NCBI RefSeq assembly: GCF_900086705.1
Contig: NZ_LT575483.1
Location: 3,679,458 to 3,743,457 of the forward strand
Direction: 5' to 3'
Source of the DNA: Massilibacillus massiliensis
GTDB lineage: Bacteria > Bacillota > Negativicutes > FLKF01
Length of the DNA stretch: 64,000 nucleotides
Part shown: positions 41,812-51,134 of the stretch, in pieces
How positions within the stretch are numbered: the first letter of the stretch is position 1
Layout of the letters: each line of letters opens with the position of its first letter
The notes under the pieces: model-generated
Seen by the model: the letters and a program-made list of their open reading frames with translations, nothing else
Database searches by the model: none
Told to the model about the DNA's origin: nothing
Translations under genes and position numbers: made by a program

Positions 41812-42808
41812 AGGACGTATGAGTGAAGGTCATTTGGATGTCACGAAAACAGATAAACGGGCGATGAAAATTTTGATCGTCCTGGCGATTTTTGCTTTGT
41901 GTGCAGTGGCTTTTTTCCTTTTTCAAGGATTGAATGCAGGTAATTTTGATTTTAATTTTCCACGTCGTTTGCGAAAGATTGCAGCTATGGCATTGGTCAG
42001 TGTATGTGTTGGATATTCTTCTGTTGTGTTTCAAACAATTACAGAAAATAAAATTTTAACACCGAGTGTTATGGGGCTGGATTCTTTATATGTGTTTATT
42101 CAGTCTTGTATTGTTTTTTTATTTGGAGCAAAAAAACTTGTGTTGCTGGATAATTCTCTGCAATTTATTTTGTCTGTAGTTGCGATGATGATTGCTTCTT
42201 TGATAATTTACAAGATCGTGTTTAAGGAAGAGAGCCGCAATGTTTATACATTGGTATTGGTTGGAATGATTATGGGGACGTTTTTCTCGGGGATTGCTTC
42301 TTTTCTGCAGTTAATGATTGATCCAAATGAGTTTGCGATTCTCCAAGGAAAATTATTTGCTAATTTTAAAAATGTAGATGAAAATCTTTTGGTGATTTCT
42401 TTCGTGATTGTGGCTATGCTTTTTATCATTTCAAGAAAAGATATTTCAGCGTTTGATGTGCTTGGTCTTGGACGAGAGACTGGTATTAGTCTTGGTATTG
42501 ATTATCATCGCTTTGTGCGGCGTACGATGTTGATTATTGCTGCAATGGTGTCTGTGTCCACGGTACTTGTTGGGCCGATTACTTTTCTAGGCATTTTGCT
42601 CGTGAGTCTGTCTCGAGAATTATTAAAGACGTATCGGCATTGCTATATCATTTTAGGGGCTGTGTTGATGGGAGTTATTGCGCTTCCTGTAGGTCAGGTT
42701 ATGGTAGAACATGTGTTTAATGGTAAGACGACGCTTAGTGTTATTCTTAACTTTATCGGAGGCATCTATTTTGTCTTTATTTTGTTGAAGGAGAGTAAAA
42801 ATGATTGA
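41798..42808 (+). CDS. Siderophore ABC transporter permease 2 (YclO/CeuC-like)
   Basis: 336 residues, FecCD family. After a hydrophilic start, helices begin near residue 24. FPRRLRKIAAMALVSVCVGYSSVVFQTITENKILTPSVMGLDSLY and GPITFLGILLVSLSRELLKTYRH are the conserved motifs. It overlaps permease 1 by 14 nt and the ATPase gene by 8 nt. ATG 41819 is an alternative start. Confidence 0.87.
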   Translation: MELCKGRMSEGHLDVTKTDKRAMKILIVLAIFALCAVAFFLFQGLNAGNFDFNFPRRLRKIAAMALVSVCVGYSSVVFQTITENKILTPSVMGLDSLYVFIQSCIVFLFGAKKLVLLDNSLQFILSVVAMMIASLIIYKIVFKEESRNVYTLVLVGMIMGTFFSGIASFLQLMIDPNEFAILQGKLFANFKNVDENLLVISFVIVAMLFIISRKDISAFDVLGLGRETGISLGIDYHRFVRRTMLIIAAMVSVSTVLVGPITFLGILLVSLSRELLKTYRHCYIILGAVLMGVIALPVGQVMVEHVFNGKTTLSVILNFIGGIYFVFILLKESKND

Positions 42809-43559
42809 GATAAAAGAGGCTACGAAATTATATGGTGGTAAGGCGGTGGTAGATGCTGTTTCTGCTAAATTGCAAGAGGGACACCTTACCGCATTTATTG
42901 GAAGTAATGGTGCAGGAAAGAGTACCTTGCTTTCTATGATAAGCCGACTTTTAAAGATGGATGACGGTACGATTAAAATCGATGATATAGAACTGCGACA
43001 ATGGGATCAAGAGGCATTGGCAAAAAAAATCTCTGTCCTTCGGCAGACGAACCATATTAATTTGCGGCTTACTATTCGTGAACTTGTAAGTTTTGGTCGG
43101 TATCCTTACTCGAAGGGGAATCTTAATGCGCAAGATCGCTTAAAAATTGATGAAGCGCTGGAATATACTGGTATTTTGGATATGCAGGACAGATATTTGG
43201 ACCAGCTAAGCGGCGGGCAGCGGCAGATGGCCTATATTTCAATGGTAATTGCACAGGATACAAAGTATATTTTTCTCGATGAACCGTTGAATAATTTGGA
43301 TATGAAGCACTCGGTACAATTGATGAAGATCTTGCGAAAATTAGTAGATGAACTTGGCAAGACGATTATTATTGTGATTCATGATATCAATTTTGTTTCC
43401 TGCTATGCAGATGATATTCTAGCTTTGCGTAAGGGAAAATTAATCAAAAACGGGAGTGTGCATGAAATTATCAATTCTCAAGTACTGGCAGAGATTTATG
43501 ATATGCAGATCGATATCAGCAAGGTAAAGGGAAATGATATTTGTGTTTACTATACTTAA
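42801..43559 (+). CDS. Siderophore ABC transporter ATPase (YclP/CeuD-like)
   Basis: 252 residues. Walker A GSNGAGKST (34-42), signature LSGGQRQMAYISM, Walker B YIFLDEPLNNLD and the H-loop VIHDINF are all intact. It powers uptake through the two permeases. The FhuC/FecE-like spacing fits an iron-chelate importer. Confidence 0.92.
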   Translation: MIEIKEATKLYGGKAVVDAVSAKLQEGHLTAFIGSNGAGKSTLLSMISRLLKMDDGTIKIDDIELRQWDQEALAKKISVLRQTNHINLRLTIRELVSFGRYPYSKGNLNAQDRLKIDEALEYTGILDMQDRYLDQLSGGQRQMAYISMVIAQDTKYIFLDEPLNNLDMKHSVQLMKILRKLVDELGKTIIIVIHDINFVSCYADDILALRKGKLIKNGSVHEIINSQVLAEIYDMQIDISKVKGNDICVYYT

Positions 43560-43612
43560 TGTTTTATTTAAAACAAATTTGCAAAAAAATAAAAGATTCT
43601 GAGGAGGTTATG

Positions 43613-44560
43613 ATGAAAAAAGTAGCTGTATTTATTTTGTCTATCTGCATGATGGGAGCTTTATTAACGGGGTGCACAGGTGCAAGTGCAACAGAGTCTT
43701 CGAATGTCGCTAAAAAAGGTCCGACGATATCTGTGACACATAAATTGGGTGCTGCAGAAGTTCCGCTCAATCCAAAGCGCGTAGTTGTATTGGATTATAG
43801 TGTACTGGATTCGCTGGATTTTTTAGGGGTACAACCTGAGCTTATGATACCACAAAAGGATCTTCCTCCTTATCTCAAGAAGTATAAAGCTTCTTCTTAT
43901 AAGGATGCAGGGGATGTAAAGGAACCAAATGTCGAGGCTGTAAATGAATTTAAGCCGGATCTTATCATCATCAGTGGGCGTCAAGCGGATTTATATAAAG
44001 AGTTCTCCGCAATTGCACCTACAATTTATGTGGATGTAGATTACACGAAATATTGGGATGAGGTTGAAAAACAAAATCTGTTGATTGGCGAAATGTTTGG
44101 CAAGAAAGCAGAGGTTGAGAAAAAATTAGCGGAAATTAAAACAAAGGTTTCTGAGGTGAGGTCGATCGCAGAAAAAGGAAACAGCAACAGTTTGATTGTT
44201 ATGACAAATGATGGCAGATTAAGCGCTTACGGGCCCGGTTCTCGTTTTGGGTTAATTCATGATTTGCTTGAAATAAAGCCTGTCGATTCTGCGATTGCAG
44301 TAAGTAAACATGGTATGGAGATAGGATTTGAATATATTGCTGAAAAGAATCCAGATAGTCTGTTTGTCGTTGATCGTACGGTTGTAATTGGTGGCACGAA
44401 TCTAGCTTCAAAAACACTTGATAACGATCTAGTGAAGGGAACAAAGGCCGGCAAAAATGGTAAAATCATTTATCTTGATCCAGGGACATGGTATTTATCC
44501 GGTTATGGATTGGAATCTATTCCTATGATGTTAGACGAGGTTTCTATAGCCCTCCAATAG
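43613..44560 (+). CDS. Siderophore-binding lipoprotein (YclQ/CeuE-like)
   Basis: 315 residues. Signal peptide with lipobox LLTGC (Cys near residue 21) anchors it in the membrane. The periplasmic-binding fold has RVVVLDYSVLDSLDFLGV, PNVEAVNEFKPDLIIISGRQ and YGPGSRFGLIHDLL. It delivers the ferric siderophore. ATG 43613 is 5 nt from SD GAGGAGG; ATG 43610 is also possible. Last gene of the operon. Confidence 0.88.
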   Translation: MKKVAVFILSICMMGALLTGCTGASATESSNVAKKGPTISVTHKLGAAEVPLNPKRVVVLDYSVLDSLDFLGVQPELMIPQKDLPPYLKKYKASSYKDAGDVKEPNVEAVNEFKPDLIIISGRQADLYKEFSAIAPTIYVDVDYTKYWDEVEKQNLLIGEMFGKKAEVEKKLAEIKTKVSEVRSIAEKGNSNSLIVMTNDGRLSAYGPGSRFGLIHDLLEIKPVDSAIAVSKHGMEIGFEYIAEKNPDSLFVVDRTVVIGGTNLASKTLDNDLVKGTKAGKNGKIIYLDPGTWYLSGYGLESIPMMLDEVSIALQ

Positions 44561-44777
44561 GATTGTGTGGAAAAAAGGGGGCTATTTAGATTCGAAATTT
44601 AACAAATTCCTTTGTAGCTCGAAGTAGTGCTCGTGTAGGCAACAACTTCTTGTAGACAAAAAATTTAGGAAGAATTCGTCAGCACAATGAAATTATAGTA
44701 TAATTGGGATAAGTATATATCGTATCGTATATATTAACTTTAGAGAAAAAAGATGGATATCGTAGAGGAGGACCACA

Positions 44778-47702
44778 ATGTCGTTAGAAATTGGTCATGT
44801 TTATCATGGATTTAAGTTACTTGAAACAAAAGAAGTAAAAGAAATAAATGCAGTAGTCAATATGTTTTACCATGAGAAAAGTGGTGCGCGGCTACTGTTT
44901 ATGAAAAATGAGGATGATAATAAAGTTTTTTCAATTACGTTCCGTACACCCCCTACTGATAGTACAGGAGTAGCACATATAGTTGAACATTCCGTATTAT
45001 GTGGTTCGAGAAAGTTTCCAATGCGCGAGCCGTTTGTCGAACTCGTAAAAGGATCGTTAAATACGTATTTAAATGCAATGACATTTTCCGATAAAACCAT
45101 GTATCCTGTTGCAAGCCGGAATGACAAAGATTTTCAAAATCTAATGGATGTTTACTTGGATGCAGTCTTTTATCCATGCATGTATGAATGTCCTGAAATC
45201 TTGATGCAGGAAGGCTGGCATTATGAAGCAGAAGAGCGTGATGCTGAGTTAAAGTATAAAGGCGTTGTATATAATGAAATGAAAGGCGCGTTTTCTTCCC
45301 CAGAGGCAATCTTAGATAAAGAGATCATTACTTCGTTGTTTCCAGATACAACGTATGGGTTTGAATCTGGCGGAGATCCAGAAGTAATTCCGGATCTCAC
45401 ACAGGAAATGTTTTTAGCGTTTCATAAAAAATACTATCATCCATCCAATAGTTATATTTACTTATATGGTGATCTTGATATTTTAGAAAAATTGGCATTC
45501 CTTAATGATGCGTATTTAAAAGATTTTGATAAAATTTCTATAGATTCCAGCATTCAGGAACAAGCTTTATTTCAGGATAAAAAAGATGTAACAGAGTATT
45601 ATCCGATTTCGCCAAATGAACAGACCGCCGATAAAACTTTCTTAAGTTGGAATTGTATTGTGGGTAAGGCAAATGAAAGTGAAATTATGCTTGCTATGCA
45701 AATTTTAGAGCACTTTTTGCTGCGTACACAGGCTGCGCCATTGAAGAAAGCTTTAGTCGATGCCGGTATTGGAAAAGATGTATTAAGCTCTTTTGGCGAT
45801 GGTGTTTTACAGCCAACATTCAGTATTATAGCGAGTGGCGCAGATGAAAAAAATAAAGAGAAATTTGAGCAGATCATCCGTCAGACGCTAGAAGATCTAG
45901 TACGAGATGGCATTGATAAAAAATTGATTGAAGCATCGATTAATTTATTGGAATTTAGACTGCGGGAAGCTGATTTCGGTCAAAGTCCAAAAGGTTTAAT
46001 TTATAATATTAAATTGATGCACAGCTGGTTGTACGATGAAAGTCCATTGCTTTATTTAGCCTATGAAGAAGCTTTAAATCATATTAAAGCGGCATTGACT
46101 ACAAATTATTTTGAAAAAGTGATTCAAGAGCGTTTGTTGGGGAATCAGCACGTGACTTTGGTGACCTTAAAACCGAAACAAGGCCTAGGGGAAGAAAAAG
46201 CAAAAGAAGTTCGTACACGGCTCGCAGCGTATAAAGCGGATTTATCAGAAAAGCAGATGGAAGAACTGATAGAAATGACAAGAAAACTGCGTAAACGCCA
46301 AGAAACACCGGATTCTCCGGAGGTACTTGCATCTATTCCATTATTGGAGTTAAAGGATATTGAAAAAAAATCAGAGCAATTGATTTTGACGGAAAAAACA
46401 ATCCAAGATTGTAAAGTCTTATTGCATCCAATTGTGACAAATCAAATTGCTTATTTGAATTTGTATTTTGATGCTGCAGTTGTGCCGCAGGCTCTATTAC
46501 CATATGCTTATCTATTTGCTGAATTACTTGGCAAGGTCGATACTGCTAAATATACGTATGGCGAGCTTGCCAACGAGATCAATATTAGCACCGGTGGAAT
46601 TGGATTTGATGTGATCGCTTATACGACGAGTGATGATATGGATGCATATTATCCTAAATTTAAAATCAAAGCAAAAGCTTTAGTACAAAAGCTACCAGAG
46701 CTGTGTAATTTAATTGCAGAAATTATCAGCAAGAGTAAATTTGATGATAAAAAACGGATAAAAGAATTGATTGAGCAAACGAAATCAGCGCTTGAAATGT
46801 ATTTGCTCCGAAATGCCCAACAAGTGGTAGCCAGTCGTATATTATCTTATTTTTCACCAGCGGGAAAATACAATGAACAAGGACTTCTTTCTTTCTATGA
46901 ATTTATCGTAGATTTAGATAAAAACTATGAAACAAAATTCGCAGAAATGAAAGAAAAATTTGCGCAATTGACAACGCTGATCTTCAATAAGAATACGATA
47001 CTGACAAGTGTTACTTTGGAAGAGGAAAATTATCAAGCGTTTGAATCTGCTTTCACGGGGCTTTTAAATGTGTTGGCGGTAAACGAAGCAGCAAAGCAAA
47101 GCTATCAATTTGAAGTAAATAAGCTAAATGAAGGATTGATGACTTCCAGTAAAATTCAATATGTTGCGAAAGGCGCGAATTTTGGTAAACTTGGATTTAA
47201 ATATACTGGCAGTTTAAAAGTATTAGAGACGATTCTGCGTTACGACTATATGTGGAATAAAATTCGTGTTCAGGGCGGGGCTTATGGAGCCTTCACCCAA
47301 TTTAGACGCAATGGGAATATGGTGTTTGGTTCCTATCGTGATCCAAACCTAGTAGAAACCATTGATGTGTACAATAAAACTGCTGATTATTTGCGTAATT
47401 TTGAGGTCAGTGAACGAGAAATGACGAAGTATATTATTGGAACAATGAGTAATTTAGATGCACCATTGACTGCGCAAATGAAAGGTGAAATTGCTGCGGA
47501 ATGCTTTATTCGAAGCATTACACAGGAAGATATTCAAAAAGAGCGGGATCAAATTTTGGCAACACGACAAAAAGATATCGTAAATTTAGCCGATCTAATT
47601 GAAGCCTGTATGAAAGAAAATTACCTTTGTGTGTTGGGTAGTGAAGAAAAAATTGGTGCCCATAAAGAAGTCTTTGGCAAATTGAAAAGCGTATTTGCTT
47701 AA
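44778..47702 (+). CDS. M16C metalloprotease (PreP/Cym1-like)
   Basis: 974 residues, the length of the presequence-protease subfamily. The inverted zinc motif HIVEH has ligands His67 and His71 and catalytic Glu70; the distal Glu lies in YKGVVYNEMKGAF. Four M16 half-domains with a central helical linker (about 470-520, rich in EEKAKEVRTRLAAYK) form a clamshell that degrades peptides. The C-terminal half keeps RVQGGAYGAF, a substrate-binding mark. Cytoplasmic, no signal peptide. Own SD GAGGAGG and terminator. Confidence 0.92.
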   Translation: MSLEIGHVYHGFKLLETKEVKEINAVVNMFYHEKSGARLLFMKNEDDNKVFSITFRTPPTDSTGVAHIVEHSVLCGSRKFPMREPFVELVKGSLNTYLNAMTFSDKTMYPVASRNDKDFQNLMDVYLDAVFYPCMYECPEILMQEGWHYEAEERDAELKYKGVVYNEMKGAFSSPEAILDKEIITSLFPDTTYGFESGGDPEVIPDLTQEMFLAFHKKYYHPSNSYIYLYGDLDILEKLAFLNDAYLKDFDKISIDSSIQEQALFQDKKDVTEYYPISPNEQTADKTFLSWNCIVGKANESEIMLAMQILEHFLLRTQAAPLKKALVDAGIGKDVLSSFGDGVLQPTFSIIASGADEKNKEKFEQIIRQTLEDLVRDGIDKKLIEASINLLEFRLREADFGQSPKGLIYNIKLMHSWLYDESPLLYLAYEEALNHIKAALTTNYFEKVIQERLLGNQHVTLVTLKPKQGLGEEKAKEVRTRLAAYKADLSEKQMEELIEMTRKLRKRQETPDSPEVLASIPLLELKDIEKKSEQLILTEKTIQDCKVLLHPIVTNQIAYLNLYFDAAVVPQALLPYAYLFAELLGKVDTAKYTYGELANEINISTGGIGFDVIAYTTSDDMDAYYPKFKIKAKALVQKLPELCNLIAEIISKSKFDDKKRIKELIEQTKSALEMYLLRNAQQVVASRILSYFSPAGKYNEQGLLSFYEFIVDLDKNYETKFAEMKEKFAQLTTLIFNKNTILTSVTLEEENYQAFESAFTGLLNVLAVNEAAKQSYQFEVNKLNEGLMTSSKIQYVAKGANFGKLGFKYTGSLKVLETILRYDYMWNKIRVQGGAYGAFTQFRRNGNMVFGSYRDPNLVETIDVYNKTADYLRNFEVSEREMTKYIIGTMSNLDAPLTAQMKGEIAAECFIRSITQEDIQKERDQILATRQKDIVNLADLIEACMKENYLCVLGSEEKIGAHKEVFGKLKSVFA

Positions 47703-47736
47703 ACGGTTCGACATTTATTAAAGCGTTGTTCTTTCT

Positions 47737-47787
47737 AAAAGAGGTTACGAAGTATCTATATAAGAATACTTCGTAACCTCTTTTGTT
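47737..47787. terminator. Terminator after the M16C gene
   Basis: AAAAGAGGTTACGAAGTAT (47737-47755) pairs perfectly with 47766-47784 (19 bp), ending in TTTTG. The A run on the left makes it work in both directions. Confidence 0.95.
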
Positions 47788-47954
47788 GTGTATTTTGACA
47801 GTAAAGAAACGAAATAGATACAATGTAGTAAAGTTGGAAATTGCAAGCACTTCATTTTGAATATAAAAATGGTAATATTTTATAATGATAAAATAAGGTA
47901 TTATATTTACATGGTAGAGTGATATAATGATTTTATCTGGATGGAGGGATTGTA

Positions 47955-48890
47955 ATGCTCATTGACTTACATTGTGATACGATCTCAGTTTTGCTAAATA
48001 AAGACAAAACTGAAAGCTTGAAGAGAAATCATTTATGTGTAGATATAGAAAAATTGAAGCAGAGTGGCTCTTTGGCACAATTTTTTGCTTTATATATTGA
48101 TAAAAATGCAGTGGTGAATCCATTTGAAACGGCAATGCGTATGCTAGATAAATTTTATTCTGAGCTTGATTTAAATTCGGCAGATATCGCAGTAGCCAAA
48201 AATTACAATGAGATGATGACCAACAAAGCGAATGGGAAAATTTCAGCTTTTTTAACCATCGAAGAAGGTGGCGTCATCAAAGGCGAGCTTGCGAATTTGC
48301 GTAATTTCTATCGTTTAGGTGTGCGCTTAATGACGTTAACCTGGAATTATCCGAATGAAATTGGTTATCCGAATTTTGAATGGCAGTATCAAAAGCAAGG
48401 CTTGACTGAATTCGGTAAATGCGTAGTTGCAGAGATGAATCGTTTGGGGATGTTAATTGATGTATCGCATCTTTCCGATCAAGGCTTCTATGACGTAGCA
48501 ATCCTTTCAAAAGCACCTTTTATTGCATCGCATTCTAATAGTCGGGCGATCACCAATCATCCGCGTAATTTAACAGATGATATGATACGAAAGATTGCCG
48601 AACATGGTGGTGTCATAGGGTTAAACTTTGCAGCAGCCTTTCTAGGAGAAAGCCCGACGAGTCGCATCGAAGATATGATTCGGCATGTAAAACAAATCTA
48701 TAAAGTGGGCGGAATTGATGTCTTGGCAATTGGTACGGATTTTGATGGAACAGCACCGAATTTTGATATCGTACATATTGGACATATGGATAAATTACGA
48801 GATGCTTTGCAAGAAAATGGTTTTACCGCAGCTGAATTAGATAAGATTTGGCACAAAAATAGTGAACGGGTCATTCGAGAGGTTTGCTAA
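47955..48890 (+). CDS. Membrane dipeptidase family (M19) peptidase
   Basis: 311 residues. IDLHCDTIS provides the first two metal ligands, FLTIEEGG the bridging Glu, DVSHLSDQGFYDV and ASHSNSRAI the His ligands, and IGTDFDG the Asp. This is the renal-dipeptidase layout and it cleaves dipeptides, including D-amino-acid-containing ones. No signal peptide, so cytoplasmic. SD GGAGGG. Confidence 0.92.
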   Translation: MLIDLHCDTISVLLNKDKTESLKRNHLCVDIEKLKQSGSLAQFFALYIDKNAVVNPFETAMRMLDKFYSELDLNSADIAVAKNYNEMMTNKANGKISAFLTIEEGGVIKGELANLRNFYRLGVRLMTLTWNYPNEIGYPNFEWQYQKQGLTEFGKCVVAEMNRLGMLIDVSHLSDQGFYDVAILSKAPFIASHSNSRAITNHPRNLTDDMIRKIAEHGGVIGLNFAAAFLGESPTSRIEDMIRHVKQIYKVGGIDVLAIGTDFDGTAPNFDIVHIGHMDKLRDALQENGFTAAELDKIWHKNSERVIREVC

Positions 48891-48904
48891 AAACAGAAAT
48901 AAGA

Positions 48905-48933
48905 TTGACAGTATATAGGGGAATTCCTATAAT
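48905..48933 (+). promoter_or_regulatory. Consensus promoter of the tetR-hlyD unit
   Basis: -35 TTGACA (48905-48910), 17-nt spacer, -10 TATAAT (48928-48933). TATAGG (48914-48919) and CCTATA (48926-48931) form an inverted repeat across the spacer, a likely site for autoregulation by the TetR protein. Confidence 0.8.
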
Positions 48934-48965
48934 GAAAAGGATACATAATACAAGGAGTTTTAGTA

Positions 48966-49607
48966 ATGAAAAAGTCGAATCCGAATAAGAGACATATGAG
49001 TGATCCACGTAATAAAAGACAACATATTTTAGATGCTGCCTATATCGTTTTCTCTAGGAAGGGATTCCATCGGGCAACTGTTGATGAAATTATTGCTTTA
49101 GCTGATACAGGAAAAGGAACTGTATATAATTATTTTGTGAATAAAGAACAGCTTTTTTATACTCTGGTTAAAGAACATAGTGACCCATTTCATAAAAAAA
49201 TTGAAGAGATTGTTGCCAGTGATCTGTTGGCGATTGAAAAGATAGCGATTATGACGAAAGTATTTTTGGAATTCTATTCAAAAAATGCTGATCTATGGCG
49301 CGTGTTATTGCATGAAATGCGTGCTTTTGGAGAAGCTGGCTGTTCGGAACTTGATAAAGACCAGCATGAAAAATATAAGAAAAATTTTGAAGATACGATA
49401 AATTTACTGGAAGTCGTACTAACACAGGGCATAGAACAAAATTCAATTCATGAATGCAATACGAAATTGGCTGCATATGGTTTGTTTAGTGCTATTATTG
49501 CGATTGTATTTCAAGATTTAGTTGGGGATGATATGGAGGTAACAGCGCAAAAGATAGCGAATACATTTTTATTTGGGATAGCTATACAATCGCCAAAAAA
49601 AACATAA
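48966..49607 (+). CDS. TetR/AcrR-family regulator
   Basis: 213 residues. The N-terminal helix-turn-helix is at about 18-64 (RQHILDAAYIVFSRKGFHRATVDEIIALADTGKGTVYNYFVNKEQLFY). The ligand domain has a TetR_C_33-like helical look. It probably represses itself and the membrane fusion protein gene 38 nt downstream. SD AAGGAG. Confidence 0.9.
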   Translation: MKKSNPNKRHMSDPRNKRQHILDAAYIVFSRKGFHRATVDEIIALADTGKGTVYNYFVNKEQLFYTLVKEHSDPFHKKIEEIVASDLLAIEKIAIMTKVFLEFYSKNADLWRVLLHEMRAFGEAGCSELDKDQHEKYKKNFEDTINLLEVVLTQGIEQNSIHECNTKLAAYGLFSAIIAIVFQDLVGDDMEVTAQKIANTFLFGIAIQSPKKT

Positions 49608-49645
49608 GGTGTAATAGTATAGAGTTACAGGGGGCAAAATTTTAA

Positions 49646-50674
49646 GTGGAAATTGATATTAGCGATAAAGTCAATAAGATGGTTAGATACGGATTTTTAA
49701 CTGTATTGCTACTTACGATTGTATGCAGTGGAACAGTTTGGTGGTGGCAGCAGAGTCATGGGTATTTATTAATTCATAATGCCATTGTTAAAGGCGTCGG
49801 TGTGAACGCAAGCGTGAAAGTAGCCGGACAAGTCACGGAAATCGTTGTAAACGACGGCGATATGGTAGAAGCGGGGCAAACTTTAGCTAAGATAAAAATA
49901 AAGACATCCCCAGAACAAATAAAACAATTGGAGACTGCAGTCGAAACAGCAAAACTGCGGTATAATGAACTGCTAACCAGACCAGGCCAAACGACAGCTT
50001 CAGCTGCACCAGCCGCGAGTAATCGAGGCGATACAGATGCAGCACAGGCTGCCTTAGACAAGGCGGCTTCTAATAAAGAACGAATGGATAAATTATTTGC
50101 GATTGGTGCGATTAGTGCAGTGCAGCGAAATAATGCAGACCGTGCTTATCAAGCTGCCCAAGAGGCACTCAATGCGGCGCAACAGACCCAGAGCATGCCA
50201 CAGGAAAATTTTGCGCAGACCAACAGAAGTCAAGATCATGCACAATTATTAAAATTGGCACAGTTCCAATTGGAGCAGGCAGAGTCTGCATTAAAGGCTT
50301 CGAAAGAAGGCGAACAAATTACACCTGTCCTAGCACCTGTGGCTGGCACGGTGAATTTTACCAACGTGAACGCTGGAGAAGACATAGAAGCAGGACAGCC
50401 AATTTTTACGATTGGGGAAACAAATAATGTATGGGTTGAAGTACAAGTGGACGAGAAGCAAATAGAAAAAATAAAACTTGGCCAATATGTTGATTATGAT
50501 ATTGAAGCATATCCAGGTGAAAGTTTTAAAGGAACAATTTTTGAAATTGCATCTGAAATGCCACAAGACGAAGAATCTATGCAAGGCCTGCCAGTTAAAA
50601 TTTCATTACCGGCTGATACGGATCATACTTTTAAATCGGGGATGAAAGTCAATATAAAAATTAGAACAAAATAA
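49646..50674 (+). CDS. HlyD-family membrane fusion protein
   Basis: 342 residues. A cytoplasmic tail, one membrane helix (about 14-36, YGFLTVLLLTIVCSGTVWWW), a biotinyl-lipoyl half (VAGQVTEIVVNDGDMVEAGQTLAKI), a long alpha-hairpin coil rich in Ala/Gln (about 95-205), the second lipoyl half (PVLAPVAGTVNFTNVNAGEDIEAGQPIFTIG) and a beta-barrel follow. This is the EmrA/HlyD adaptor of a tripartite efflux pump. No inner-membrane pump or TolC gene is adjacent, so its partners must be elsewhere. Start GTG 49646, SD CAGGGGG. Confidence 0.88.
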   Translation: MEIDISDKVNKMVRYGFLTVLLLTIVCSGTVWWWQQSHGYLLIHNAIVKGVGVNASVKVAGQVTEIVVNDGDMVEAGQTLAKIKIKTSPEQIKQLETAVETAKLRYNELLTRPGQTTASAAPAASNRGDTDAAQAALDKAASNKERMDKLFAIGAISAVQRNNADRAYQAAQEALNAAQQTQSMPQENFAQTNRSQDHAQLLKLAQFQLEQAESALKASKEGEQITPVLAPVAGTVNFTNVNAGEDIEAGQPIFTIGETNNVWVEVQVDEKQIEKIKLGQYVDYDIEAYPGESFKGTIFEIASEMPQDEESMQGLPVKISLPADTDHTFKSGMKVNIKIRTK

Positions 50675-50718
50675 AAATAATCTGTCTCTTTTTTATAGAG
50701 GCAGATTATTTTTATTTT
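50674..50718. terminator. Terminator after hlyD
   Basis: AATAATCTGTCTCT (50676-50689) pairs with AGAGGCAGATTATT (50697-50710) with one G-U pair, then TTTATTTT. A run on the left too. Confidence 0.9.
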
Positions 50719-50818
50719 CGTATTTTCACAAGTTAAAGAATAAAAGAAATAAAGAAGGAAAATAATGAAATAAGCAGAATACCTTATATAATAAATCAAA
50801 TTGTTAGGAGTGTTTGAA

Positions 50819-51124
50819 TTGTCTTCAAATCCAAAATTAAAAGATGAATTAACCGATCAACTATTTCAGGCAGTATTATTATTGAAAGATACAGAAGAAT
50901 GCTATCAATTTTTTGAAGATATATGTACAATTAGTGAAATTAAATCGTTAGCGCAACGGCTGGAAGTGGCAAAAATGCTGCGTGACGGTCACACTTATGA
51001 TGATATTGTTGCACGTACTGGTGCGAGTACGGCAACAATTAGCCGTGTAAAACGTTGCCTGCATTATGGTGCGGATGGATACAAAGTCATATTAGAACGG
51101 TTAAGCGAAGCTGAAAAAGGATAG
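50819..51124 (+). CDS. YerC/YecD-family TrpR-like regulator
   Basis: 101 residues. LFQAVLLLKDTEECYQFFEDICTISEIKSLAQRLEVAKML and the helix-turn-helix TYDDIVARTGASTATISRVKRCLHYG define the TrpR-like YerC family. Members next to his genes have been proposed as histidine repressors (HisR; from memory). It precedes hisZ by 10 nt, so it is the prime candidate to control the his genes here. Start TTG 50819 is 8 nt from SD AGGAG; TTG 50801 overlaps the SD. Confidence 0.85.
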   Translation: MSSNPKLKDELTDQLFQAVLLLKDTEECYQFFEDICTISEIKSLAQRLEVAKMLRDGHTYDDIVARTGASTATISRVKRCLHYGADGYKVILERLSEAEKG

Positions 51125-51134
51125 GAGTTTTAAA

